From the NCBI GenBank assembly GCA_016927065.1, contig JAFGNJ010000005.1, forward strand, positions 124,001 through 188,000: a DNA stretch of 64,000 bases, written 5' to 3'. Under the pieces are notes generated by a model. The model did no database searches, was not told the origin of the DNA, and was given only the letters and a program-made list of their open reading frames with translations. Below are positions 27,501 to 34,725 of the stretch, piece by piece. The stretch comes from Deltaproteobacteria bacterium. GTDB lineage: Bacteria; Desulfobacterota; B13-G15; RBG-16-54-18. How positions within the stretch are numbered: the stretch's first letter is position 1; each line of letters begins with the position of its first letter. Position numbers and translations under genes: made by a program.

Positions 27501-28562
27501 ACTGGCAAGGGAATGCGCCGGCAACTCCATGCCCGCAAGGGACAAGAAGTCCCGTCCCTCAGGGGTGAAGTTCGTGTAGCCGAACTCCAGGGGGGGGAGC
27601 GTCTCTGTAAGGTCTCCATCATGGCCAATGACCTTCACCTGGCTCAAGAGGGATACGCCGTTAAGGGGGAGGAGCTGTTCCAGATCTTCCAGATCGGCCC
27701 TTTGGTCGAGATAGATAAGCCGATAGGTGCGCACCAGACGTTGCTCCCCCGCATGGGTGGCAATCTCAATACTTGTACAGCGCTTGCGAGTACGGATTTC
27801 AAACCCTGCACGGTAGTGGGAGAAAGGATCGGGACGTAGTTCATCAGGCTCACCGTAGTTGAAGTCGACTGAGACCAGGAACTGCTCATCACCATTGGCA
27901 TCGGTGTAATCCACGTAGCGGATCTGCTGCAAATACAGCTGATCCCAGAGGTGCTCGGTATCTTCGCCTGCATCACGCCCGTACGCATATTCAATACGAT
28001 TGCCAAAAGGATCGACTGTCTTGGTCAGCTTCCAGACAAATACCTTGGTCCTATCCGAAGGGTCGGCAACGGCAGCGGGGTCGTCTCCTGCCGCGTGGGG
28101 TGTTCCATACAAGCTCACGAGGCCGTCTTTGCTGCGTACCTCCCAATAGTCGTTTTCACTATCGCGGTGATGGATGATCCTGGCAAAAATGCCCTCGGTT
28201 CGGGGACGGTATTGGGTTTGCGCTTCGGATTCCACCACCGGCACCAGATCCTCAGCCCCTGAAAGAATAAAGGTGTCTTTGGCATCATCGTAGACGGGAA
28301 TCCCTTTGGCAGTCTTGCGGCTCACTCCTGGTATGCTCAGACTCCAACCCAGGCCAAACGGTCCATTGCCGTTTCCCGTGCTATAGACCAGGTTGAGTTG
28401 TGGTTGGAAGCCGTTGCGCCCGGACGGGAGGGAAATGGGCACGGTAAAATTCCCCGTTCCGGTGAAGAGGTCCGGTGAAAACTTCTCACCGATGCCGCTG
28501 AGAGCCCCTCCACCCTTAGGAGTACTGATAATCTGTTCTGAAATGCCGGATTTTTCTGCCAT
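21561..28562 (-). CDS. Fused Tc toxin TcB-TcC protein with C-terminal toxin domain
   Basis: The 2333-residue protein joins a TcB part and a TcC part in one chain. Residues 1-340 are SpvB-like (SPDLFTGTGNFTVPISLPSG). Five FG-GAP style repeats at about 355-580 carry D-x-D-G-D-G calcium-type loops. TcB middle domains reach about 990. Rhs/YD repeats fill about 1080-2040. The Rhs core ends with YYYGARYYGTWLARWIS and DPIGL at about 2093-2097, the region where TcC proteins cleave themselves. The remaining 236 residues are the variable tail: a mixed segment, a Pro/Lys linker at about 2200-2230 and a basic helical terminal domain of about 100 residues. B and C form a cocoon that holds the toxin. The ribosome binding site is weak. 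Confidence 0.9.
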   Translation of the reverse strand: MAEKSGISEQIISTPKGGGALSGIGEKFSPDLFTGTGNFTVPISLPSGRNGFQPQLNLVYSTGNGNGPFGLGWSLSIPGVSRKTAKGIPVYDDAKDTFILSGAEDLVPVVESEAQTQYRPRTEGIFARIIHHRDSENDYWEVRSKDGLVSLYGTPHAAGDDPAAVADPSDRTKVFVWKLTKTVDPFGNRIEYAYGRDAGEDTEHLWDQLYLQQIRYVDYTDANGDEQFLVSVDFNYGEPDELRPDPFSHYRAGFEIRTRKRCTSIEIATHAGEQRLVRTYRLIYLDQRADLEDLEQLLPLNGVSLLSQVKVIGHDGDLTETLPPLEFGYTNFTPEGRDFLSLAGMELPAHSLASPDLELVDLFGNGLPDLVEMNAAVRYWRNLGNGCFDLPRQMQETPAGLSLADPGVQFIDADGDGRADLLVTREGIAGYYPLSFGGCWDKRSFQRYDLAPSFNLEDPEVRLVDLDGDGVTDALRSGSRLECFFNDPKEGWNHTRVVERRAIEAFPNISFSDPHVQLADMSGDGLQDIVFVHDGNVEYWPNLGYGWWGRRIHMKNSPRLPYGYDPRRILIGDVDGDGLADIVYVEDTQVTLWINQGGNRWSEPIEIHGTPPVSDMDAVRLADMLGTGVKGVLWSSDVNVLGRENYFFLDFTGGINPYLLNAMENHMGATTRVEYAPSTKFYLEDQQQPETRWNTTLPFPVQVVARVEVIDQLSGGKLTTEYTYHHGYWDGAEGEFRGFGRVDQRDTEVFEQYHAPGLHPDSMFEEVEQQMFSPPLETRTWFHQGPIGDEFGDWHEADFSGEFFPDDPNLLSRPKEMTEFLKNLDRQVRRDALRALRGSILRTELYALDGTDRQDRPYTVTENLYGVREESPPGADEEDRYHIFFSYALAQRTTQWERGDDPMTQFSFTEDYDEYGQPQTQTQIACPRNWRTVDDVPNKPYLATRSKTIYAQPMDPEQYIVDRVARVTSYEIQNSGEGTIFDLKHINDNSPDLKVIGQSVNYYDGEAFIGLPFGQVGAYGALVRSETLILTDEILQEAYQSGDANSDLSQIPPYLVIGDSVPWSDDYPQGFRNELPPLAGYVYHDGADEVHAPGYYVVAVQNSFDFHDNSDGNCRGLVKINRDPLGSETSIDYDIYDFLPVTVTDPVGLTIQAMYDYRLFQPKEVTDPNGNRTAFGYTSLGLIKYTAIMGKPDEAVGDTEEVPGTLLEYDLLAFYERQEPISVRTLKRAHHINDSDVPLPERDETIETVEYSDGLGRLLQTRTQAEDVIFDDPDLDGPLFGTAGLPANQDSPATDAVAHERGESEPPNVLVSGWQVYNNKGLVVEKYDPFFSRGWDFAQPQDYQCGQKATIYFDPRGQAIRTVNPDGSEQGVIYGVPENLEQPEDFAPTPWEVYTYDANDNGGRTHPEQAAGYQDHWNTPSSAVIDALGRTIETVVRNGADAGDWYTTRSTYDIRGNLLTVTDELGRLAFRYFYDLTPSGEDEEEGAQVLRIEQLDAGIRRMVFDAMGNEIERRDSKETLILQNYDILHRPINLWARDRTGEGITLREHLVYGDNLSQEMPSEEIANNNLLGKPYQHYDEAGLVTFESYDFKGNVLHKKRQVISDEAIFSVFDPQPEDWNIPAFRIDWQPTEGVTLADHAATLVDSTVYQTSIAYDALNRTKTMLYPQDVEGSRKQFTPDYNSAGALESVELDDTTYVEHIAYNAKGQRILIAYGNGIMTRYTYDQQTFRLLRMRTEHYTKPSVHTYHPTGTPLQDFAYTYDLVGNITAIYDRTKDCGVPVTPNQLDRAFTYDPIYRLISATGREYDVPPGQTPWDTRFRCADITKARHYTEEYQYDPAGNMLQLQHMTANGGSFNRHITLASNSNRLANVSMCQTVYNYAYDSNGNLIQETTSRHFEWDHSNRLRVYRTQMEDAEPSIHAHYLYDSGGQRLKKIVRHQGGKVTVTVYIDGIFEHHVVKENEIQENNTIHVMDDQKRVAIVRVGGPLDDDTTPAVKYHLGDHLGSSNVVIDEAAEWVNREEYTPYGETSFGGYAKKRYCHSGKEQDEESGLYYYGARYYGTWLARWISCDPAGMVDGLNLFLYVLANPLRFLDPIGLQTKIEIGVTSEEGEFWRENIIPVLKPYTETMWGINFEQPLAREIGMLEGAVSTLTFGIVEIGPVYPGSIAEEVGRQVGSYLVMLSCTKKRSSIPRRQPLPKVAKPAAPMPLVPKPAISPKPVITKPVVPKPTLIGSALRKSYIAEVEALKEQLLTMEVAGIPRENIAKLLHAQRRALGVKYKNLTPPKKLEEIYQRNLRKYGDQLGPSIEWLRAKGKTWNQIIESATETGGKDLGL

Positions 28563-28870
28563 GCTTTTATATCGTTCTTATCCAGACCGAATTATGCATA
28601 CATCCGTTTATTGTTTACTTAAAAAAATACCTCCACAAGGCGCATCAATGCTCCTCATGAAGGCTTCATAGCGTAACCTTCGGTAAAATCCCCTCGTCTC
28701 ATCCTCCCCCACAGAAGGTTGGGTTACGTTGCTTGCTTAATCAACTAGTTAGGAACATTGGAACCTTAGTAAAAAACCCACCTCTTGTCAACCTCTCAGG
28801 GCTTATTGCTACGTAAATGTCTCTGATACCTGCTCATTTAAGGCCTTATCACAGTAATCGTAACTATTGT
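28563..28870 (-). other. Upstream gap of the Tc locus
   Basis: No gene is supported. A possible leftward promoter is TAAACA (28618-28613) with CATAAT (28596-28591), 16 bases apart, about 30 bases before the TcB-TcC ATG; both boxes are moderate. The rest to the terminator near 28871 shows nothing clear. Confidence 0.3.
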
Positions 28871-28903
28871 AAAAAAAGGCTTAGCCATTGTGTCTAAGCC
28901 TTT
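28871..28903 (-). terminator. Rho-independent terminator after tRNA-Phe
   Basis: On the minus strand a ten-base stem AAAGGCTTAG/CTAAGCCTTT with a nine-base loop is followed directly by a run of T. It ends the leftward tRNA-Phe transcript. Confidence 0.8.
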
Positions 28904-28912
28904 AAAAGCAAC

Positions 28913-28961
28913 TGGTGCGCCCAGGACGATTCGAACGCCCGACCTACGGATTCCTAGTACC
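28913..28961 (-). pseudogene. 3' half of a tRNA (Arg-like), possible att remnant
   Basis: On the minus strand the sequence carries a T arm (GGGCGTTCGAATCGTCC), an acceptor 3' strand and an encoded CCA end, ending in CTGGGCGCACCA. The 5' half (acceptor 5' strand, D arm, anticodon 5' stem) is absent upstream, where there is AT-rich sequence instead. The closest recalled match is a tRNA-Arg 3' end. It is either a relic of a tRNA lost by deletion or an attachment-site copy left by an integrating element. Confidence 0.6.
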
Positions 28962-28988
28962 AAACCCTTAAAAATTATTGCCAGTCAG

Positions 28989-29064
28989 TGGTGCCGAGGG
29001 ACGGAATTGAACCGCCGACACGGGGATTTTCAGTCCCCTGCTCTACCGACTGAGCTACCTCGGC
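28989..29064 (-). tRNA. tRNA-Phe (GAA)
   Basis: The 76-base minus-strand sequence folds as a standard cloverleaf: acceptor GCCGAGG/CCTCGGC, D arm with AGCTCAGTCGGTAGAGC, anticodon stem GGGGA/TCCCC with loop CTGAAAA (anticodon GAA), T arm GGCGGTTCAATTCCGTC, discriminator A and an encoded CCA. It is followed leftward by the tRNA fragment and a terminator. Confidence 0.96.
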
Positions 29065-29074
29065 ACCAAATACT

Positions 29075-29103
29075 TACGTAGCCCAAAAAGGGGGCTGTGT
29101 CAA
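29075..29103 (-). promoter_or_regulatory. Candidate tRNA-Phe promoter
   Basis: TTGACA (29103-29098) is followed after 17 bases by TACGTA (29080-29075), ending about 10 bases before the tRNA 5' end. The -10 box is weak, the -35 box perfect. Confidence 0.45.
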
Positions 29104-29166
29104 GCCCTTCCTCTACCCCTATCCATCTGATATACTTCTGTTAACACCACTAGGAGTGAAGAAAGG

Positions 29167-29676
29167 GTGGAAGAAATCTATTATTCCTCAATCTCATCCC
29201 CTCTCGGCACAATCTGGTTTGCCTCTGACAGAATAGGGGTCTGTCTGCTGAGATTTGGGCTGAGGAAAAAGAAATTTCTGGAGGTGTTATTGGACGCTGG
29301 GATGACACCCAGAGCAGACTTGGAGTTCAATCGAGGGGTCTCTGAGGAAGTCAATGCCTATTTCGAGGGGAAGGTGACCCGTTTTTCCTCACCCGTGCAC
29401 CCTCGGGGGAGTCCCTTTGATATGAAGGTATGGGAGGCTCTACAAAGGATACCCCTGGGCGAAACCCGCTCGTATCAGGAGATCGCCCAGGAGGTGGGCA
29501 ACCCCAGGGGGTGCAGGGCAGTCGGGGGGGCCAACAGGAGAAATCCTATCCCACTGCTCATCCCCTGCCACCGCGTGATCAAAAAGGATGGAGGGCTGGG
29601 TGGTTTTTCGAGCGGGATACAAATCAAGGAACGGCTGTTAAGATTTGAGCAACAGGTGACCCGCAACCAAAGATAG
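29167..29676 (+). CDS. ogt: Methylated-DNA-protein-cysteine methyltransferase
   Basis: The 169-residue protein repairs O6-alkylguanine by moving the alkyl group to its own cysteine. The active site is IPCHRVI near residue 137, preceded by the DNA-binding helix region TRSYQEIAQEVGNPRGCRAVG. It has the N-terminal ribonuclease-like part of the Ogt/MGMT family. The start is a GTG at 29167 with AGGAG about 10 bases upstream. It is a single rightward gene, convergent with the DUF4388 gene. Confidence 0.93.
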   Translation: MEEIYYSSISSPLGTIWFASDRIGVCLLRFGLRKKKFLEVLLDAGMTPRADLEFNRGVSEEVNAYFEGKVTRFSSPVHPRGSPFDMKVWEALQRIPLGETRSYQEIAQEVGNPRGCRAVGGANRRNPIPLLIPCHRVIKKDGGLGGFSSGIQIKERLLRFEQQVTRNQR

Positions 29677-29801
29677 GTTCAGGGCTAGGCATACGATCGA
29701 ACGGAATGACCTCTGCTAATTTTCCTTCAGGGTGAACAACTGATATTTATGGTCGGTAATAAGGAGAACGTTTTTCTTATTCACGTTATCGGAATATATC
29801 T

Positions 29802-31169
29802 TCACTCAGGAAACTGAGCCACGAGCTTATCCAAGGCTTCCACAACCTGGCTTCTAGCGGGAGAATCGCTGTAAAACTTCAGGACATTCTCTCTGACTTT
29901 TCCTATATCCGAGATCACCCGCTGCGTCAGAGGTATTCCCAAAACATGTCTCATCTCTTGTAGAATGTTGGTCATAAGTCCGGTGAAACCAACGACGAAA
30001 ATCAATCGGCTAGAAGGATCAGGATAGTAAACAGAGACATTTTTGAGAATCTTATTTGCATCAAGAGAGGCATCTCCATCCAAAGACAACCCATGAAATA
30101 TGTTGCCATACCCATCACGCAAATTTTCTCTGGCCTTATTCAACACATCTTCCGCCATCACCCCCAATTCTTTTTTCAGCTCGTCCATCGCCAGCTTGAA
30201 TACCTCCAAAAAAGTCTTTAAAAATCGGGAGATCTCTTCGAACTCTGTGTCTTCATACGTACCAATATCTTTCGATCTTTCTACCAATCCCATCAAGAAC
30301 AGGCGATGGAGAATATTGATAGTAAAGATCTCATCAGCCCCGCTGAATTTGATTAGTTGGTCGATGTTCCTCTTCCCATCGACTAATGAAAAGACGAATT
30401 TCTCATGGGCGTCTAATTCCTCCACAATTTTCCCCTTGACCATCTCGATAGAGGAGGGAACGCTGAAAATAACCTTGTTGTCGGGAACTAAGTTTCTAAA
30501 AGTTACGAAATCGAGTGCCCTCCGCGCAGCAAAAAGCGCTATGTCTAGAGGAGTATAATTCACCACCATATCCTCTTGCCCCAACTCTTGCTCAACAAAG
30601 TAAAATTCTCCCTCTTTCCATGAAAAGAGGTCACAGAGGATTTCTTTAGCTTGAAAATCCAAAAACTCTTCCAGCTCTTGCTGCAAGAGCACGCCATTCT
30701 CCACTAAGAATCCACCAAGCTTCACCCCTTTCTTTTTAGCCTGAGCAGCCATGTCATCAAGGTGAGATTGAGAAATAATTCCGCGTTTGGCTAAAAAATT
30801 ACCGAGCCTTTCCTCGGACTTATTGGTACGGGCGGAAACAATCCAACCATCCTTAAAGACAACCTCTTTATGCAGCTGTTCTCTTCTGATAATGGCAACC
30901 CCTGTTTGTTCGTTGGAGGATATAGCATAAAGCAGGCCTACCAATGGGATATCATCGAGATTACCCTGATAGGAGACACTCCCCAGTATCCGCATGGTGG
31001 ATTCGGCATCAGGCCGCATTTTAGCGGCCTCTTCCCATTCACTAATAGCCTTCTCAAATTCCTCATTGCGGAAAAAGGTGGTCCCTGCGGAAAGATGGAG
31101 GAAAAATTCGGTGGCTGAAAAATCAATAGTGTCTATTTTTTGAACGTCCCTTTTTTCTTGAGTGCCCAT
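29802..31169 (-). CDS. DUF4388 (PatA-like N-terminal) domain protein with TPR-like start
   Basis: The 455-residue cytoplasmic protein begins with a TPR-like unit (about 25-55) and continues with a DUF4388 domain from about 67 (GNLDDIPLVGLLYAISS, then TGVAIIRR) to about 195. DUF4388 proteins are found in gliding, type IV pilus and signalling contexts, often as regulators. A mid region with winged-helix-like features (about 245-300) and a C-terminal helical region (about 310-455) have no name I can give. GGGGAAG precedes the ATG. It follows the lytic transglycosylase gene by 28 bases, so the two probably form an operon. Confidence 0.75.
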   Translation of the reverse strand: MGTQEKRDVQKIDTIDFSATEFFLHLSAGTTFFRNEEFEKAISEWEEAAKMRPDAESTMRILGSVSYQGNLDDIPLVGLLYAISSNEQTGVAIIRREQLHKEVVFKDGWIVSARTNKSEERLGNFLAKRGIISQSHLDDMAAQAKKKGVKLGGFLVENGVLLQQELEEFLDFQAKEILCDLFSWKEGEFYFVEQELGQEDMVVNYTPLDIALFAARRALDFVTFRNLVPDNKVIFSVPSSIEMVKGKIVEELDAHEKFVFSLVDGKRNIDQLIKFSGADEIFTINILHRLFLMGLVERSKDIGTYEDTEFEEISRFLKTFLEVFKLAMDELKKELGVMAEDVLNKARENLRDGYGNIFHGLSLDGDASLDANKILKNVSVYYPDPSSRLIFVVGFTGLMTNILQEMRHVLGIPLTQRVISDIGKVRENVLKFYSDSPARSQVVEALDKLVAQFPE

Positions 31170-31197
31170 AAACTTCCCCTAAAAAGATCCTCCTATA

Positions 31198-32205
31198 CTA
31201 TGAATCAAGCGCTCCATCCGGAATGGCTGGATTTCGTGGAATTCCCTGATACATCCTAGAACTTGCAGGCCCTTCACTCGGAAGTGAAGTCACGGATAGC
31301 TTCCTGATGATTACGAGCCCCCTAGACACTTTTGTTTGGTACGCTTTCATCCTGTCTATATCTCCGGAATGATATCTTCCAATGGCCACCCAGGGATCTC
31401 TGTGCCTTTGCAGGTTGTATTTTAGTATCATGGCCGCGATGATCGCGCACACCCTGGTATCCAGCAGATTCTCTTTTTTCAACCTCAAGGGTGCACCCCA
31501 AAGGGGGTAATTCACTTGAAATAGTCCGATATCAACTTCATCTGTCTTGAATTCATCGAGCGCCTTCAGGGCCTGCTCACGCGACGTAAAATAGTATGCT
31601 TTCCCCCTCACGTTGATCGCATAAGGGAGCATTTTGCTCTCAGCCCATGCAACGGCAGCCAGCAGGTCCGTCGATATCCCTATCTGAGAGGATACATATT
31701 CCAATACGTCTTCGATCGTCACCATCCTCTGCCTCATGATTTCCTCGATAGTGGGAACTGACAATATCCCTTCATCTGCAACGACACTCTCATACCTGCC
31801 CGCGAACCCTTCCCCACAATCTTCCAACGCAACTAAAGTCTTTACGGAACCCATATCCTCCAAGATTGAACTCATCTGGGACAACAATCTCGCATACTCT
31901 GTGGCCACCTTCACCTTACCTGGTCTCTCATGTACGGGTGGAAAATTTTCTGTAATACTGGATATGTGATTTTCTTCCCGGCCCTCTGTTTTTTTCTCTC
32001 TATCAATATTATCAAAATCAAGGTCAGACTCATCAGTAAACAGTATGACCGGCATCGTTATCGAATCATACAGCGGCTGAGGTTGGGGGGGCGTATAATA
32101 TATGAAACCGATTACAAAAAATATAAATAAGGAAGCCCCAAAAAGAATAAAAATAGAGAATGCCGTTCTCTTGACGATCTGAAATGACATCCTCCGAGAA
32201 CTCAT
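31198..32205 (-). CDS. Membrane-anchored lytic transglycosylase-like (SLT) protein
   Basis: The 335-residue protein has one N-terminal membrane segment (about 14-36) and a periplasmic part. The C-terminal half carries an SLT-type fold: LAAVAWAESKMLPYAINV with the likely catalytic glutamate, then DIGLFQVNYPLWG and the repeat-like AIGRYHSGD. It would cut peptidoglycan glycan strands. The ATG at 32205 with AAAGG upstream is preferred over the TTG at 32223. It is transcribed with the DUF4388 gene; the pair might link wall remodelling to an envelope machine, which is inference. Confidence 0.75.
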   Translation of the reverse strand: MSSRRMSFQIVKRTAFSIFILFGASLFIFFVIGFIYYTPPQPQPLYDSITMPVILFTDESDLDFDNIDREKKTEGREENHISSITENFPPVHERPGKVKVATEYARLLSQMSSILEDMGSVKTLVALEDCGEGFAGRYESVVADEGILSVPTIEEIMRQRMVTIEDVLEYVSSQIGISTDLLAAVAWAESKMLPYAINVRGKAYYFTSREQALKALDEFKTDEVDIGLFQVNYPLWGAPLRLKKENLLDTRVCAIIAAMILKYNLQRHRDPWVAIGRYHSGDIDRMKAYQTKVSRGLVIIRKLSVTSLPSEGPASSRMYQGIPRNPAIPDGALDS

Positions 32206-32939
32206 TTCGATACCTTTGTACAAATCTTCACCTTTCCCCTTAAAAGGAGATAATAAGTGTTCTTCCTTTACGTCATAAAGGCATTGCTATTATTTAAAAA
32301 ATTTAGCAAGAAACATGCCATTGCTGAGGTTGCTAAAATGGGGGGCAATTTCATTTTTTTCAGCCTTAAGGAGGATATCTATCTGTTTAACTGACAATTC
32401 TTGTCAGTTACAGGGACATAATTCGTCGCTTTTTGGCTCAATCACCTGGGAATAAAAGGACTTCTGGAGGGGTCTGGGAGATGAATTACGTCAAATAGTA
32501 AATAAGGGTTGTTTTAACCTAAAAAACTTCTGAGATAGGCGGCTTCGGTGATGAGTTGGGTTAACTGTTCCCTATTTTGATCCTGAAGATAGACCTGTTA
32601 GATCTTGGCTGTCAGATTCAGGGGTTCCCTATTCGCTCCTGCAGATCAAATAATCTCTGAATGATCCACCTCTTTCCCCTCGTAGTCCCACATCTGCTCG
32701 TCTATACTAAGGTGTAAATAACTGTAATATGCCTCATCGATTTCTGTATTCCCTTCAAGGATGCTCTATTGGGAAAAGGGGGGCACGTTATCCGAGCGCT
32801 GGGTGCTCATGCATCTGGGAATTTTCGTTGTACTTTCGGACACCCCTTCTTTTGCCCTCGTACCGTTACGTGTATTATTGTCTTTTGTCAATGTTACGAA
32901 ATCACCACTATAGACCACACATGCTCGAACAAACAACCT
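32206..32939 (+). other. Long gap between the SLT gene and the LAB_N gene
   Basis: About 730 bases without a convincing gene. It holds the palindrome at 32388-32410. A minus-strand open stretch of about 39 codons near 32630-32760 reads like protein (AYYSYLHLSIDEQMW) but has no start and may be a decayed gene. The rest shows nothing I can support. Confidence 0.4.
32388..32410. repeat. Perfect 10-base palindrome with 3-base spacer
   Basis: TAACTGACAA, TTC, TTGTCAGTTA. Such a symmetric 23-base site is typical of a dimeric repressor operator. It lies about 180 bases upstream of the leftward SLT gene. It has no T run, so it is not a terminator. Confidence 0.6.
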
Positions 32940-33284
32940 TCAACCAGCTGTTGTTGCATGCCCTTTGTTTTTTCCGCGTACCAGCAAAACGAGATTTCGG
33001 GCATAGAGAAAGGGCAGAAAACAATATCCAAGTATAACGGGAAGCTTGTCTACATGGAACGCATAAATCAAAGTGATCACACTCCCCCAAAAACTGATGT
33101 GCCAAAACACAGCCGGCACGACCAATTCTTTTCGTTTCTCTGAATAGAGCCACTGGACAATAAAGCGTAAACTGAATAGCAAATTCCCGAAGAGGCCGAA
33201 ACCCGTCCAAAAGGCTGATTCATAATACAGCCACGGCACCACGGAGCCGAGAAAGGGTTCAAGAAATACACCAGGATCATTCAT
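32940..33284 (-). CDS. Lipid A biosynthesis N-terminal domain (LAB_N) protein
   Basis: The 114-residue protein has three membrane helices and the LAB_N landmarks FGNLLFSLRFIVQWLYSEKR and PAVFWHISFWGS. This domain occurs alone or at the N-terminus of lipid-A-disaccharide synthase-like proteins and near lipid and glycan genes. The inner-membrane role is not established; relatives are linked to lipid A or undecaprenyl-linked sugar modification. The ATG at 33284 has only a weak GGATGG site upstream. It is an isolated small gene. Confidence 0.8.
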   Translation of the reverse strand: MNDPGVFLEPFLGSVVPWLYYESAFWTGFGLFGNLLFSLRFIVQWLYSEKRKELVVPAVFWHISFWGSVITLIYAFHVDKLPVILGYCFLPFLYARNLVLLVRGKNKGHATTAG

Positions 33285-33488
33285 ATTATTTCACCATCCT
33301 TCCTTATACATAACGTTACTTTTTAAATAAACAAGTCCACTTCTAGTATCATAGTTATGACATTCGGGCAATATAAAGTACTGCATATCACCCTTCAAAA
33401 ATATCTTATCAACCCCCCGGTCCGGGAAAAGAGATCCATGTAATGCGGTAAGAACCCTGTTTTTTATTGAGATAGGAGGCAAAATAAA

Positions 33489-34025
33489 TTAAGGATACAC
33501 AAAGAGCTCTTGAGCGGCAAAAAGATCAATAATGCGTACCAACACCTCGCTGTCAACTACTTCTAATATGGCATAGGTTGGAGGGTACCCTTTTTTATCA
33601 TCGTCCTTCAGGTGCCCTGGATTCACCCAGATCACACCTCCTTCCTCCTTCACTACGGGGATATGAGAGTGACCAACCAAGACCAACCGAACTTCCCCTT
33701 GTGCCGCTACTAGTTCGGGCTTAAGGTCGCAGGGGAGGTCGTTCTCGTGTGCCTCCGGGGTGTGCGTGATAAGTGCTTTGATACCTTCCCATTCCTCAAT
33801 GAGGCGATTGGGTATGCCCGGATCTTGATAGTACGTGCTGAAGACGCCGGGTACCTGGGTAATCGGGACCTCTCCCTGGTCAGCGAGGGCCGTAACGTCG
33901 TCATAGTCGTCACCCAAATGGACGATAAGATCCACCCCTGCTCCCTTTATGGCCTTGATTGCCCGGCGGAGGTTCTCCACGTGGCCGTGGCTATCACTCA
34001 CCACTCCGATCTTCATGACCTCCAC
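33489..34025 (-). CDS. YfcE/MJ0936-type metallophosphoesterase
   Basis: The 178-residue cytoplasmic phosphodiesterase has the metal-binding blocks VVSDSHGHVENL, HLGDDYDD, ITHTPEAH and VGHSHIP. Related YfcE proteins hydrolyse phosphodiesters in a manganese-dependent way; the natural substrate is unknown. The NH of the usual GNCD/GNH block is poorly conserved (PGVFSTYY), so activity could differ. A GTG start at 34025 with GAGG nine bases upstream is preferred; an ATG at 34016 is possible. It overlaps the upstream HAD gene by 32 bases, so the two are coupled. Confidence 0.82.
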   Translation of the reverse strand: MEVMKIGVVSDSHGHVENLRRAIKAIKGAGVDLIVHLGDDYDDVTALADQGEVPITQVPGVFSTYYQDPGIPNRLIEEWEGIKALITHTPEAHENDLPCDLKPELVAAQGEVRLVLVGHSHIPVVKEEGGVIWVNPGHLKDDDKKGYPPTYAILEVVDSEVLVRIIDLFAAQELFVYP

Positions 34026-34680
34026 CGTTCAGAACCTCGGGCAGCCGCCTGAGGTCCCTGATAACATCGGGACCTGACCGTTCTCCCCCGCGGCTGAGAT
34101 GAAAGGCGACGATGCCCACCCCCCGCGGGGTTTGATAGTCGAACTCCCAATGGTCACCGACGTGGACTAATCGCTGGGAGCGCACCCCGAGGAGCTTGCA
34201 AATCCGCTGATAAAACTCAGGGCTCTTCTTCACCAGGCCGAAATCAGAGGTGGCGGAGACAACCAGATCGAAATACCCCGTCAACCCCCCTTCTCGCATC
34301 TCCACATCAATAAATTCTCGTGCTCCATTGGAGAGGACGATGAGCGAATAATCTTTCCTTAGCCTCCTGAGCACATCATGGACCTCTGCATACACACACA
34401 CTGCAGAGGCGTACCGCTCCAGCAGGGCCTCCCATCTCCCAGGGAGTTCTAAACATTTAAACCAGTACGCGATATCATACCACTCCAGTGCCCCATCCCC
34501 CACCCGCCTATACTCCTGCAGGACCTGCTCCCGGGCCTCATGGAGAGCAATCCCAGCCTTCTGGGCGTAGAGCTCGGGGATACCCTGATGCCACACCAGA
34601 TCGGTGAAGGCCAAATCGACCAGTGTGCCATCCAGGTCAAAGGAAATATACTGTTTCGACTTTTGCGGAGGGTTCACCAT
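33994..34680 (-). CDS. HAD-family hydrolase
   Basis: The 228-residue phosphatase-like protein shows all HAD motifs: I as FDLDGTLVD (about 14), II as VLSNGA, III as the lysine in LVKKSPEFY, and IV as HVGDHWEFDYQTPRGVG. The long alpha-helical cap fits the haloacid dehalogenase or YjjG-type subgroup. The substrate is not predictable. It overlaps the metallophosphoesterase gene, suggesting one two-gene operon. It starts about 45 bases after the permease gene stop. Confidence 0.85.
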   Translation of the reverse strand: MVNPPQKSKQYISFDLDGTLVDLAFTDLVWHQGIPELYAQKAGIALHEAREQVLQEYRRVGDGALEWYDIAYWFKCLELPGRWEALLERYASAVCVYAEVHDVLRRLRKDYSLIVLSNGAREFIDVEMREGGLTGYFDLVVSATSDFGLVKKSPEFYQRICKLLGVRSQRLVHVGDHWEFDYQTPRGVGIVAFHLSRGGERSGPDVIRDLRRLPEVLNGGGHEDRSGE

Positions 34681-34725
34681 ATTACCTCCCTTATTTTTAA
34701 CACTACCCTCTCACCCTACCCTTCT

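Noticed and set aside
28890-29081. Plus-strand 63-codon frame across the tRNA region
   Set aside because: It is the antisense translation of the tRNA fragment and tRNA-Phe; such TELNRRHGDFQSPALPTELP type products are well-known spurious calls.
33291-33482. Minus-strand 63-codon frame between the phosphoesterase and LAB_N genes
   Set aside because: Starts at a TTG with no ribosome binding site and shows no protein-like pattern.
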